Notes: generated from the letters alone by a model not told the origin. DNA of 33,934 bases from CAZAOY01 sp964486925 (GCA_964486925.1 CAZAOY010000027.1:1-33934); one strand, 5' to 3'; positions 1 to 7,748 are shown, counted from the first letter of the stretch. Translations and numbers: made by a program.

Positions 1-495
1 ACATTGTTTGACAATATCGAATACCAAGCAACTAAATCTTTTGTAGCAAGCATGGGTAAAACAGCTGAAATTGATAGGGTAGCTGGTATTAAAGATATTT
101 TGTTTGATGATGTATACTCCAAAAAGAATAGTAACACAGATTTTTTATTATATGTAGGTAGAGATGACTGTAGAGACTGTAAAAGTTTTGAGCCGATATT
201 GCAAGATTCTACAAAGACTAGCTTAGGACTGTACTTTTTTAATATTAAGCAGTATAGGTTATTATCATTGGATGATAATGCAACTAAAGAAGATATAGAG
301 ATATACGAAAACATAAAGAAAGATTTTGATATAAAATGGGTACCAAGTGTTTACCGAATTGTAAATGGTGAGATAATATCTAAGTTTGAGTTTCTTAACG
401 ACAAATACTATAAAATAGATAATGAAACTGAAAAAGAAACATATTTTGACAGTTACGTTAAGAAATTTAATAATTTGATGATTGGAAATTATTAA
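1..495 (+). CDS. Thioredoxin-fold protein with CxxC, possibly truncated at the left edge
   Basis: The frame is open to base 1. A TTG at 4 is the first possible start, but only three bases precede it, so the gene may begin outside the window. Counting from that TTG (163 aa), residues 45-65 hold a beta-strand followed by D-D-C-R-D-C-K, a redox CxxC (C56, C59) in the position of the thioredoxin active site. Near residue 115 a W-V-P-S motif supplies the cis-proline typical of the fold. There is no signal peptide in the visible part, so it is probably cytoplasmic. The layout resembles thioredoxin-like proteins of the bacteriocin-transport-accessory type, but that is resemblance only. No adjacent gene indicates its partner. 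Base composition is more AT-rich than in the next gene. Confidence 0.7.
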   Translation, partial: TLFDNIEYQATKSFVASMGKTAEIDRVAGIKDILFDDVYSKKNSNTDFLLYVGRDDCRDCKSFEPILQDSTKTSLGLYFFNIKQYRLLSLDDNATKEDIEIYENIKKDFDIKWVPSVYRIVNGEIISKFEFLNDKYYKIDNETEKETYFDSYVKKFNNLMIGNY

Positions 496-616
496 TAGCA
501 AACATTTATGTTGTAAGACTTAAATGTCAATTTATAATCACTGAATAGAATTATCATGGGGGATGTATCACATACATTGTATACAGATTTTTTATAGAAA
601 AATTTACTAAACGGTA

Positions 617-645
617 TTGTATTTTAGAATTGTTTATGGTATACT
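617..645 (+). promoter_or_regulatory. Candidate sigma-A promoter for the UroD-like gene
   Basis: TTGTAT and TATACT are separated by 17 bp. A start near 652 would give a leader of about 170 nt before the gene at 825. The rest of the 496-824 gap holds only an AT-rich weak hairpin (502-527) and a short palindrome, ATGTAT-CAC-ATACAT, at 563-577. Confidence 0.5.
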
Positions 646-690
646 ATAGACAATCTAGCTTACCTATCGTGGGTACAACAACTTGCGGTT

Positions 691-714
691 AGAGGATTGC
701 GTTTGCAGTCCTCT
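691..714 (+). promoter_or_regulatory. Leader hairpin upstream of the UroD-like gene
   Basis: AGAGGATTGC and GCAGTCCTCT form a 10-bp stem with one G-U pair and a GTTT loop. It is followed by TGTTCATATTTT, so it could act as an attenuator or a weak terminator. No known riboswitch consensus was recognised in the leader. Confidence 0.4.
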
Positions 715-824
715 TGTTCATATTTTAGGTGGATTGCAATCGTGACGATAAGGCTACTTTTCTGAGGTATTTTTTAGATAGTGTAGGCTCAGTAACATTC
801 AAACATATGAAAAAGGAGAAGATT

Positions 825-1943
825 ATGACACCAAGACAAAGACTTTTAGCGGCACTTAAAGGGGAAAAGGTTGACCGCATTCCGTGGTCACCAAATTTAG
901 CGTACTGGACATCCTTTCAGTCCAAAGAGATAATGGAGATGTGCGAGGTAGAGCTGCTGGAATCGATGGGAGCAGATCCGCTGATTAGAGGGCACCACCC
1001 TAATCCACCACGTGACAAGGAATGGTCACATCTACGTAGTTACGACACAGTATACCACAACTGTTCTATAGAGAACGTAGTTGACGGCAATACTAGAACT
1101 ATGCATATAAAAACAAAAATTGGGGATTTAAAAGCGGTGTATGTGCTATCCCCTGAGGGTGCTACTTGGTTTTTATGCGAGCATCCGATTAAGACACAGG
1201 ACGACTACAAGATTGTTAAATACTTCTTTGATAACATGGAGCTAATACCAAACTTTAAAGACTTCGACGACGCGGCGGCTTTATATGGTGAGCGTGCCCT
1301 TATCGTTGCTATGTTAGCGCCTGAAATTAACGTTAAATCTTCATTCCAATCTTTAGTGGAGTTTTGGGTAGGGACAGAGGAGTTAGCGTATGCGGTAGAG
1401 GATTACCCCGAGGAGGTTGATATGGTGGTGGAAGCAATGCGAAAGGTAAACCGCCGTGCCGCCGAGATATCCGCAGATTCAAATGCAGAAGCATTTATCA
1501 CCTGGGAGGACACCTCTACAACAAACATCTCACCCGCATACTATGAGCGCTACATACTGCCCGAGATTAACGAGTGGTGTACCATACTACAAGCAAAGGG
1601 GAAGATGTATATACAACATGCCTGTGGTCATCTAGCTGGTCTAATGGATCTAATGGGCAGTTCTAAGATTAACGGGATTGAATCCATATCACCACCGCCT
1701 ACAGGTAACATAACCATGAAGGATGCACGTGCCGCTCTGCCTGCCGATAAATTCTTAATAGGCGGGATAGAGCCTACTGTACTGCTAAACAGCAATATGG
1801 AGGAGTTAGAAGCGTATACCAGAGAGCTGCTAAGAGACATGGAGGGTTATCCTTTTATCCTTGCAAACTCCGATAGCTGTCCTCCGGGGGTAGATTTTGA
1901 AAAGTTTGTAATGGTGTCAAAGCTTGTTAAGGGTGAGATATAG
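825..1943 (+). CDS. UroD/MtaA-family methyltransferase-like protein with zinc HxC...C
   Basis: This is a 372-aa cytoplasmic protein of the uroporphyrinogen decarboxylase superfamily. The ATG at 825 is chosen because AAAGGAG lies seven bases before it and the MTPRQRLLAALKG opening is typical; an in-frame ATG at 729 would add an atypical 32-residue extension. The family includes HemE and the corrinoid-dependent methyltransferases (MtaA/MtbA/CmuA type). Here H265-A-C267-G and a late cysteine (C352, in S-D-S-C-P-P-G) form the H-x-C...C zinc set of the methyltransferase branch. An N-I-S-P-x-Y-Y-E segment (about 235-241) is also family-typical. Methyl transfer is therefore more likely than haem synthesis, but no corrinoid protein is adjacent and the substrate is unknown. 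The gene appears monocistronic and ends at a strong hairpin. Confidence 0.85.
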   Translation: MTPRQRLLAALKGEKVDRIPWSPNLAYWTSFQSKEIMEMCEVELLESMGADPLIRGHHPNPPRDKEWSHLRSYDTVYHNCSIENVVDGNTRTMHIKTKIGDLKAVYVLSPEGATWFLCEHPIKTQDDYKIVKYFFDNMELIPNFKDFDDAAALYGERALIVAMLAPEINVKSSFQSLVEFWVGTEELAYAVEDYPEEVDMVVEAMRKVNRRAAEISADSNAEAFITWEDTSTTNISPAYYERYILPEINEWCTILQAKGKMYIQHACGHLAGLMDLMGSSKINGIESISPPPTGNITMKDARAALPADKFLIGGIEPTVLLNSNMEELEAYTRELLRDMEGYPFILANSDSCPPGVDFEKFVMVSKLVKGEI

Positions 1944-2006
1944 ATTATAGAAATATGCGATGATACTGTATAGTAGTAGTTTTAGTGTTGGTTAAATAAT
2001 CTAAAG

Positions 2007-2047
2007 CTAAATCGGAACACATCATATCTGGATGTGTTCCGATTTAG
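2007..2047. terminator. Bidirectional terminator between convergent genes
   Basis: CTAAATCGGAACACATC and its exact complement form a 17-bp perfect stem with a 7-nt loop. It lies between the stop at 1943 and the GH3 stop at 2059, so it can serve both strands. Confidence 0.85.
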
Positions 2048-2058
2048 TTATGTATGTT

Positions 2059-3939
2059 TTAGCCAAACTTAACAACCTTTGTTTCATTAGGTTGTAAGGT
2101 TATCTTCTCAAAGCCCTTTAGGCTTTTATGAGGGATGTACTCAAACTGTAGCACCGAGTAGGACTGCTGGTACTCGCCGTTGTTTGTTACTTCCACGGTA
2201 TCTTCATCAACCCAGTTTTCAGTGATACGTGAGTAGGTTAAGCCATGCCCGAACGGGTAGACTGGTGTACCTTTGAAGAATTTATAGGTGCGGTTCTCCA
2301 TGCTGTAATCCTCGAATGGGGGAAGCTCCTCTACCGAACGATAGAAGGTAACAGGAAGTCGTCCGCTAGGAGATACGCTACCAAAGATAACATCAGCTAG
2401 CGCCGCCCCGCCTTCTGCACCTGGGTAGAAGCACTGGATTACTGCACTACACTCCTTATCTTGCTCCTCTAGGTTAATACAGCTACCCGACACATTTACA
2501 AACACCACAGGCTTACCAAGCTTAATAATCTCATCATACAGCTTTCGTTGGGATTTTGGAAGCAGAAGATCCAGCTTATCCCCGCTCATCTGACCGTTAT
2601 ATGCATCCCCATCCTCACCCTCCATAGTAGGGTTTAGACCCATGCAAAGGACAGTAACATCGGCACGTTTCGCCGCAAGGATAGCCTCGTTTAGCGGTTG
2701 TTCCGCCCAGTCCTTGTAGCTGTCGTCATAGATGTCGCACCCTCTGGCGTAGTACACCTTAGCGTTGGTGTTATCCTGTATACCACGAAGTAGGGTGGTG
2801 TAGCGGGATGGTGTACCGTTATAGTTGCCGAGCAGTACCGATCTATCGTCAGCGTTAGGTCCTATCACCGCAATAGATTTTACCGACTTAAGCGGAAGGA
2901 TACCGTCATTTTTGAGTAGGACTATGCTCTCCTGTGCCATCTTACGGTTAAGGTTAGTATGAGCCTCACATTCAACTACATCATACGGAATGTTATCGTA
3001 GACACAGTTATCGTCAAACATCCCAAGCCTAAACCTAGCGGTAAACAGCCTTTCCACCGCGGTAGTAACGGTTTCTTCTGTAACAAGTCCTGTGGCGACG
3101 GCGGTTTTAAGCCATTTGTAAGCGCTACCGCAGTTAAGCTGACAACCGTTGTTTATAGCCAGTGCCGCACTCTCTGCCTCGTTAGCGGTGACATGATGGA
3201 AGTTATTAAAGTCACAGATCGCCCCGCAGTCGGACACAACATACCCGTCAAACGAAAACTCACCATATAGTATATCCTGTAGCAAAGTCTTGCTACCACA
3301 GCAAGGCTCACCGTTTACACGGTTGTACGCACCCATTACCGCACTCGGGTCGGCATTATCGATACAGTATTTAAACGCCCACAGATAGGTTTCATATAGA
3401 TCCTTCTCGCCTACCTTTGAGTCAAATCCATGTCTGCCCGCTTCAGGACCGCTGTGTACTGCATAGTGCTTTAACGTTGCATCCACCTTGCGGTGTATCG
3501 GATCATCTCCTTGTAACCCTTTAACAAAGGCTACACCCATCCTACCTGTTAGGTATGGATCCTCTCCGTAGGTTTCGTGACCTCGTCCCCAACGGGGGTC
3601 ACGGAATATATTAATGTTAGGCGACCACATGGTAAGTCCTTGATAGATCTGTGTGCTTCCAAATTTCTTGTATTCATTATACTTTGCTCGTGCCTCGTCG
3701 GAGATTGCTGTTGCTACCTCCTGCATAAGCGGGGTATTAAAGCTTGCCGCCATACCAATAGCCTGTGGAAACACTGTAGCCGCCCCTGCACGTGCAACAC
3801 CATGTAGGCATTCGTTCCACCAGTTGTATTCGGGAACGTTAAGCCTTTCGATAGCGGGTGAGTCGTACTTTAGCTGCGCAAGCTTCTCGGGTAGGGTCAT
3901 CTGTGCTACTAACTTCTTTGCTCTGTCTTTATAGTTCAT
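2059..3939 (-). CDS. GH3 beta-glucosidase/beta-xylosidase with short C-terminus
   Basis: This 626-aa glycoside hydrolase family 3 enzyme has no signal peptide, so it probably hydrolyses imported oligosaccharides in the cytoplasm. Visible motifs are the R-D-P-R-W-G-R and G-E-D-P segments (about 113-128), K157-H158, and V-V-S-D237-C-G-A with the likely nucleophile D237. In the second domain, M-E-G-E-D (440-443) resembles the acid/base region. P-F-G-H-G-L-T-Y near 573 marks the start of the fibronectin III-like domain. That domain stops early: the protein ends about 30 residues after L-K-G-F-E, where relatives normally continue, so it is shortened although the core is intact. AGGAG precedes the ATG. 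It follows the dehydrogenase gene by 22 bp and is very probably cotranscribed. Glucosidase versus xylosidase specificity cannot be told by eye. Confidence 0.92.
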   Translation of the reverse strand: MNYKDRAKKLVAQMTLPEKLAQLKYDSPAIERLNVPEYNWWNECLHGVARAGAATVFPQAIGMAASFNTPLMQEVATAISDEARAKYNEYKKFGSTQIYQGLTMWSPNINIFRDPRWGRGHETYGEDPYLTGRMGVAFVKGLQGDDPIHRKVDATLKHYAVHSGPEAGRHGFDSKVGEKDLYETYLWAFKYCIDNADPSAVMGAYNRVNGEPCCGSKTLLQDILYGEFSFDGYVVSDCGAICDFNNFHHVTANEAESAALAINNGCQLNCGSAYKWLKTAVATGLVTEETVTTAVERLFTARFRLGMFDDNCVYDNIPYDVVECEAHTNLNRKMAQESIVLLKNDGILPLKSVKSIAVIGPNADDRSVLLGNYNGTPSRYTTLLRGIQDNTNAKVYYARGCDIYDDSYKDWAEQPLNEAILAAKRADVTVLCMGLNPTMEGEDGDAYNGQMSGDKLDLLLPKSQRKLYDEIIKLGKPVVFVNVSGSCINLEEQDKECSAVIQCFYPGAEGGAALADVIFGSVSPSGRLPVTFYRSVEELPPFEDYSMENRTYKFFKGTPVYPFGHGLTYSRITENWVDEDTVEVTNNGEYQQSYSVLQFEYIPHKSLKGFEKITLQPNETKVVKFG

Positions 3940-3961
3940 GGATTTATCTCCTAATGTATGC

Positions 3962-5011
3962 TTATGAATGTGGGGTTACTATTACTTTAATTGAGGAGGA
4001 GTCCATCTGTGCTTTTATTGCGTCCTCTAGCTGTGTAACAGGGAAGCGGTGGGTTATGATTAGGTTAGTGTTTATCTTGTTAGCGTTAATCAAATCCACT
4101 GCACGCTTGTGAGTATCTGGATTAATAAATGAGCCGATTATCTTAAGCTCTTTCTTAAACACATCAAACAATGGTAACTCAAAGGTTGCGTTAAGGTTAG
4201 GAACACTAAATAGTAGCACGGTCGCCCCACGCTTTGCAATATCAAACGCCTGCTTTGTAGCCACAGTCCTACCAACACATTCGATTACAACGTCCACGCC
4301 GTCTACCCCAGTAAACCCTCTAATACAGCCGCATACGTCCTCGTTTATAGGGTCAATGGTATAATCCGCGCCTAGCTGTAGTCCGATTTCACGGCGCATA
4401 GCGATAGGCTCGCTTAATATTACCATAGACGCACCAGACAGCTTTGCAAGCTGTACCATTAGCAGTCCGATAGGCCCGCCGCCGATAACGCATACAGTAT
4501 CACCTTGACGTATTTTTGCAAGGTCGATCCCATGGATACAGCAGGCAAGCGGTTCTGCCATCGCCCCGGCTTCAAAGCTTACATCAGGGGATAAAAGATA
4601 CGCTTGGTCTGCTAAGACACTGCTATACTGCGCAAACCCACCGTCAAAGTTTACCCCGATAGCTACAAGGTTTTCGCAGTGCTGTTTTTTACCAATTCGG
4701 CAGAAGTGACAGCTACCGCAGTAGATGTTAGGGTCTACTGCAACCCGATCCCCAGGCTTAAGGTGGCGAACTTTGTCCCCCACAGCCACAACCTCACCCG
4801 CATACTCATGCCCAAGCACCACAGGAGGTTTAACCGCCGCCGAACCCTCCTCTCCGTGATAGATATGTATGTCCGTTCCGCAAACCCCTGCCGCCATGTT
4901 TTTAATAACCACCTCACCGCTCTTTGGGGTAGAAACCTCACGCTCCTGCGTTTCGATAGAATGCTTACCAAGAAATACTGCTGATAGATTTTTCTCTACT
5001 GTATTACCCAT
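3962..5011 (-). CDS. Zinc-dependent medium-chain alcohol/polyol dehydrogenase
   Basis: This 349-aa protein is a medium-chain dehydrogenase of the sorbitol/threonine/butanediol group, catalysing NAD(P)-linked oxidation of an alcohol or polyol. C44 (G-V-C-G-T-D), H68-E69 (G-H-E-Y) and an E near 154 (M-A-E-P-L) fit the catalytic zinc site. C98, C101, C104 and C112 are the four structural-zinc cysteines. G-G-G-P-I-G near 178 is the Rossmann dinucleotide loop. The length is normal for the family. It is the first gene of a two-gene operon with the GH3 enzyme and has a near-consensus promoter upstream. The pairing suggests it oxidises or reduces a sugar or sugar alcohol released by the glycosidase; this is inferred from context, and the substrate is not readable from the sequence. 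Confidence 0.9.
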   Translation of the reverse strand: MGNTVEKNLSAVFLGKHSIETQEREVSTPKSGEVVIKNMAAGVCGTDIHIYHGEEGSAAVKPPVVLGHEYAGEVVAVGDKVRHLKPGDRVAVDPNIYCGSCHFCRIGKKQHCENLVAIGVNFDGGFAQYSSVLADQAYLLSPDVSFEAGAMAEPLACCIHGIDLAKIRQGDTVCVIGGGPIGLLMVQLAKLSGASMVILSEPIAMRREIGLQLGADYTIDPINEDVCGCIRGFTGVDGVDVVIECVGRTVATKQAFDIAKRGATVLLFSVPNLNATFELPLFDVFKKELKIIGSFINPDTHKRAVDLINANKINTNLIITHRFPVTQLEDAIKAQMDSSSIKVIVTPHS

Positions 5012-5075
5012 AAAAATTCCCCTTTTCCTTATTATGCGTGTTGATTAATACTTTTATTATCTATATGTTGTGTCT

Positions 5076-5104
5076 ATTATAACATAGGTTTACTGGTTTA
5101 TCAA
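5076..5104 (-). promoter_or_regulatory. Promoter of the dehydrogenase-GH3 operon
   Basis: On the minus strand TTGATA (5104-5099) and TATAAT (5081-5076) are separated by exactly 17 bp, close to the sigma-A consensus. It lies about 65 bp before the dehydrogenase ATG. Confidence 0.8.
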
Positions 5105-5185
5105 GGGTGATTTTGTAAAAAAGCAAAGGACTTAAAGAGGTATTGCAGTAAAATAGAAGATACACGATAACTTTACAGAAAGTTA

Positions 5186-5213
5186 TTGCAATTATAGAAA
5201 GATGTGTTATAAT
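5186..5213 (+). promoter_or_regulatory. Promoter of the PstS-like gene
   Basis: TTGCAA and TATAAT are 16 bp apart. The predicted start near 5220 gives an 85-nt leader before the ATG at 5305. It is divergent from the dehydrogenase promoter. Confidence 0.65.
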
Positions 5214-5304
5214 GCTTATATAGGTAACTTCTGTGGTAGCTGTACAGATAAAGCATTATATCGCAGTCAGGTTTTTCGTGTAACCAATATCGACTGGAGG
5301 GTTT

Positions 5305-6777
5305 ATGTCTAAAAAGCTTATACTATATCTTGTAAAGGTTCTACTTATTGGATTTGGTGTAGTTCCTTTCGTTTTATCCCTTGTAATGTTGCTGTTTAGC
5401 GCGGCTACAGGTGAGGTAATGCTACCGATCTCTGCTGTGTTATATATCGGGGCGGCCTATCTGGCGGTAAGGTTATTGGCGGATAAGAATCTGCCGGATA
5501 GCTTTGTAATGCGATATCTGCCGGTGGTGTTACCGCTTGTGGTTATGGTATTGTGTTGGGCGGTTTGTATGGTTATATCGGGGGGATTTTACGGCCATGG
5601 TGCGTTTATTGCACTGGTGATTACCGAAATTGCCTTCCTTCCTATTATATTTATCAACACCTTAATGGGAACGTTATCCTATAACTTCTATCTGCCCCTT
5701 ATCTACAACCTAGCCTTTGTGATATTCTTTTTAATAAGGGATAGAAAGGGTAAAGTGCGTCAACCTATCTCTAAGGGATTTATGGCAGTATCGGTTGCAC
5801 TTATTTTAACCTCGGCGTCGGTTGGTAGTTTTGTAGCGATTATGAGGATGGGTAAGGTTTTACCACAGGATTATGGATTTAAGTATGGTGGCGGTTATTC
5901 TAGCGTTGACCTGTACCCATACGATCGTGCGAACCCGAATAACATCTTACCAAAGCTAGAGCGTGATAGCGAATTTACCATATCTGATAGTAAAAAGATG
6001 CCTGTACTAGACGGAGCGGAAGCGGCTTATCCTGTGTATAGCGCTTTTGCAAACGCATGTTATATCGAAAAGCTTAGTGATAATATGCAGGCTGAAAAGG
6101 TACCATTCACCAACACCACCTATGCTTTTGAACGGCTTATCAGTGGTGAGGTAGATATATTCTTCGGAGCAACTCCTTCAAAAGCACAGCAGGAGAAGGC
6201 AGAGAAGGCGGGCAAGAAGCTAGTACTAACTCCAATAGGTAAAGAGGCATTTGTGTTTTTTATTAATAAGAAAAACGACGTTAATGATATTAATACGGAG
6301 TCAATAAAGGATATCTATTCGGGCAAGGTGAGAAACTGGTCGGATTTAGGGGGAGCGGGCGGAAGGATCGTAGCCTTTCAGCGTCCCGAAAATTCTGGCA
6401 GTCAGACGATAATGCAAAGTATTATGGGTGACACCCCTCTTGTGACTCCACTAAAAGAGGAGAGCGTTTCGGGGATGGGGGGAGTATCGGAGAATGTAGC
6501 TAACTACCGCAACTATCCTGGTGCGATAGGTTACTCCTTTAGATTCTTCACAACAGGTATGGCAGGCAGTACAGACGAGATAAAGCTACTGTCGATAGAC
6601 GGTATAGCCCCTACTCCAGACAACATTATAAGTGGTGAATACCCATATACTGTACCGCTTTATGCTGTAACGGTTGAAGATAATCCACTAGAAACTGTAA
6701 AGCCGTTTTTAGCATGGATGCAGGGTGAACAAGGACAGAAGCTTGTAGAGAAGGTAGGGTATATGCGATACCAGTAG
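5305..6777 (+). CDS. Membrane-anchored PstS-like substrate-binding protein
   Basis: This 490-aa protein has two parts. Residues 1-185 contain about six hydrophobic segments (roughly 8-33, 37-57, 70-92, 98-120, 126-144, 158-180). The rest is a PstS/PBP-like domain: Y-P-V-Y near the domain start, I-Y-S-G-K-V-x-N-W-x-D-L in the middle, and R-P-E-N-S-G-S-Q-T, the equivalent of the R...SGT oxyanion-binding loop. Typical PstS proteins are soluble or lipid-anchored and about 300 aa long, so the multi-span anchor is notable. GGAGGG lies just before the ATG. No pstCAB or phoU genes are near, so it is more likely a stand-alone phosphate-binding or sensing protein than the receptor of a local transporter. 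That role is inferred; the fold assignment is firmer. Confidence 0.8.
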   Translation: MSKKLILYLVKVLLIGFGVVPFVLSLVMLLFSAATGEVMLPISAVLYIGAAYLAVRLLADKNLPDSFVMRYLPVVLPLVVMVLCWAVCMVISGGFYGHGAFIALVITEIAFLPIIFINTLMGTLSYNFYLPLIYNLAFVIFFLIRDRKGKVRQPISKGFMAVSVALILTSASVGSFVAIMRMGKVLPQDYGFKYGGGYSSVDLYPYDRANPNNILPKLERDSEFTISDSKKMPVLDGAEAAYPVYSAFANACYIEKLSDNMQAEKVPFTNTTYAFERLISGEVDIFFGATPSKAQQEKAEKAGKKLVLTPIGKEAFVFFINKKNDVNDINTESIKDIYSGKVRNWSDLGGAGGRIVAFQRPENSGSQTIMQSIMGDTPLVTPLKEESVSGMGGVSENVANYRNYPGAIGYSFRFFTTGMAGSTDEIKLLSIDGIAPTPDNIISGEYPYTVPLYAVTVEDNPLETVKPFLAWMQGEQGQKLVEKVGYMRYQ

Positions 6778-6842
6778 CGGGTATATAATAAGGTTATAAA
6801 TGAGCAATAAACAACAAAATGGTATAACTTTATAATAAAGTA

Positions 6843-6878
6843 GTTATAGTGTAGTGGACTATACTGTTACACTATAGC
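6843..6878 (+). terminator. Candidate terminator after the PstS-like gene
   Basis: TATAGTGTA (6845-6853) and TACACTATA (6868-6876) form a perfect stem that extends two more pairs outward. It is AT-rich and followed by GGCTTTATTT, so it is a modest terminator. Its ATAGTG/CACTAT arms also resemble the candidate operators at 8059 and 11443. Confidence 0.5.
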
Positions 6879-6984
6879 GGCTTTATTTAGGGCATATATT
6901 GGATGGATTTAATCTACTGACCACCTTATTAGGTCGTGTAAATCCGCGTTTTTCAAAAAAATTTAATTTATTTTGCCAAAAACA

Positions 6985-7013
6985 TTGACAAAGTCACTTT
7001 TTTTTGATATTAT
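6985..7013 (+). promoter_or_regulatory. Promoter of tRNA-Gln
   Basis: A consensus TTGACA and TATTAT are 17 bp apart, placing the start near 7020, about 11 bases before the mature tRNA 5' end. Confidence 0.8.
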
Positions 7014-7030
7014 ATATATGCAGGAAATAT

Positions 7031-7105
7031 TGGGGTGTCGCCAAGCGGTAAGGCTACGGACTCTGACTCCGTCATCCAAAGGTTCGAATCCTTTCACCCC
7101 AGCCA
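7031..7105 (+). tRNA. tRNA-Gln (anticodon CUG)
   Basis: TGGGGTG (7031-7037) pairs with CACCCCA (7095-7101) as acceptor stem, followed by G and an encoded CCA. The anticodon stem ACGGA/TCCGT encloses CTCTGAC, giving anticodon CTG, which reads CAG (Gln). The T arm contains GGTTCGAATCC. The sequence has the usual form of Gram-positive tRNA-Gln. This is the less common CUG isoacceptor; a UUG version presumably lies elsewhere. Confidence 0.96.
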
Positions 7106-7110
7106 AATTT

Positions 7111-7166
7111 ACAGGTATACACAAAATCTGCTCCGTTTTAACGGGTGGATTTTGTGTGGTATCTGT
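7111..7166 (+). terminator. Long hairpin after tRNA-Gln
   Basis: ACAGGTATACACAAAATC pairs imperfectly with GATTTTGTGTGGTATCTGT, and an inner CCGTT/AACGG extends the stem. It is placed as the tRNA terminator, although only TTT follows. Confidence 0.55.
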
Positions 7167-7228
7167 TTAAGGAAAAAGTTAACAGAATGTAAAAAGACTT
7201 ATTAACGTTTCTTATACATCAATAAGTC

Positions 7229-7258
7229 TTGAGAATCGATAGCCTGTTGTGTTATAAT
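7229..7258 (+). promoter_or_regulatory. Promoter of a putative small RNA
   Basis: TTGAGA and a consensus TATAAT are 18 bp apart. The implied start near 7265 coincides with the 5' arm of the first stem of the downstream structured region. Confidence 0.55.
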
Positions 7259-7263
7259 AGCCA

Positions 7264-7410
7264 TAGGTGTTATTCAAGCTTGTTGTATGGTTAGATACAA
7301 TAAGACCTACTGTATGTACGAGATACTTTGGGTGCTTGCATAATGCTTTTTATGTTATTTACAGAAATTTAGGGTAGAGTGAATTGTTAAAAATTCACTC
7401 TACCCTTTTG
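7264..7410 (+). ncRNA. Putative small structured RNA
   Basis: This stretch has a promoter, a rho-independent terminator about 145 nt later, and no convincing ORF; the longest ATG frame has 18 codons and no ribosome site. It contains nested stems: TAGGTGTTA (7264-7272) with TAAGACCTA (7301-7309), one mismatch, enclosing TTGTAT/ATACAA (7283-7300). A weaker CTGTA/TACAG pair joins 7310-7314 with 7360-7364. The terminal 15-bp stem is the terminator. It does not match an RNA class known to me. A leader of a gene lost at the assembly gap is the main alternative. Confidence 0.45.
7371..7410 (+). terminator. Strong rho-independent terminator
   Basis: AGGGTAGAGTGAATT and AATTCACTCTACCCT form a perfect 15-bp stem with a 6-nt loop, followed by TTTTG and an AT tract. 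No protein gene lies directly upstream. Confidence 0.88.
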
Positions 7411-7538
7411 TTATATATATATCATATTTAGTAAATATAGCTTAGAGATTTATCAAGTTGCTTTTGTTCAGGTGGCAATGATGGGTGGCAATTTTGAATA
7501 AAAAATAAATAGTTAACACCAAATACAATTTTTCAGGG

Positions 7539-7593
7539 GAAGGCGTGGAGATTTTTGTTGTTCCATCCTCTAAACTATACATCCTCATCTTTG
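7539..7593 (+). repeat. Left copy of a 55-bp exact duplicate flanking the gap
   Basis: These 55 bases, beginning GAAGGCGTGGAG and ending CATCTTTG, are identical to 7694-7748. The copy abuts the N run directly. Confidence 0.95.
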
Positions 7594-7693
7594 NNNNNNN
7601 NNNNNNNNNNNNNNNNNNNNNNNNNNNNNNNNNNNNNNNNNNNNNNNNNNNNNNNNNNNNNNNNNNNNNNNNNNNNNNNNNNNNNNNNNNNNN
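7594..7693. other. Assembly gap of 100 Ns
   Basis: There are exactly 100 Ns, the usual placeholder for a scaffold gap of unknown size. The flanking 55-bp duplicates suggest contig ends sharing one assembly k-mer. Confidence 0.98.
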
Positions 7694-7748
7694 GAAGGCG
7701 TGGAGATTTTTGTTGTTCCATCCTCTAAACTATACATCCTCATCTTTG
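7694..7748 (+). repeat. Right copy of the 55-bp duplicate
   Basis: Identical over its whole length to 7539-7593 and abutting the other side of the N run. Confidence 0.95.

Noticed and set aside
729..824. N-terminal extension of the UroD-like gene
   Set aside because: The ATG at 825 has an ideal ribosome site and a typical family start; the extension has neither.
616..824. Cobalamin riboswitch before the UroD-like gene
   Set aside because: No B12-box-like core could be found; only a simple hairpin is visible.
2959..4112. Plus-strand ORFs opposite the GH3 and dehydrogenase genes
   Set aside because: They are antisense shadows of well-supported genes without ribosome sites or recognisable domains.
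6973..7170. A 65-codon plus-strand ORF over the tRNA-Gln
   Set aside because: It covers the whole tRNA and its promoter and terminator, and has no ribosome site or family features.
7539..7748. Insertion-sequence ends or a direct-repeat mobile element at the 55-bp duplicates
   Set aside because: There is no transposase, no terminal inverted repeats, and the duplication abuts the N run exactly, as in an assembly artefact.
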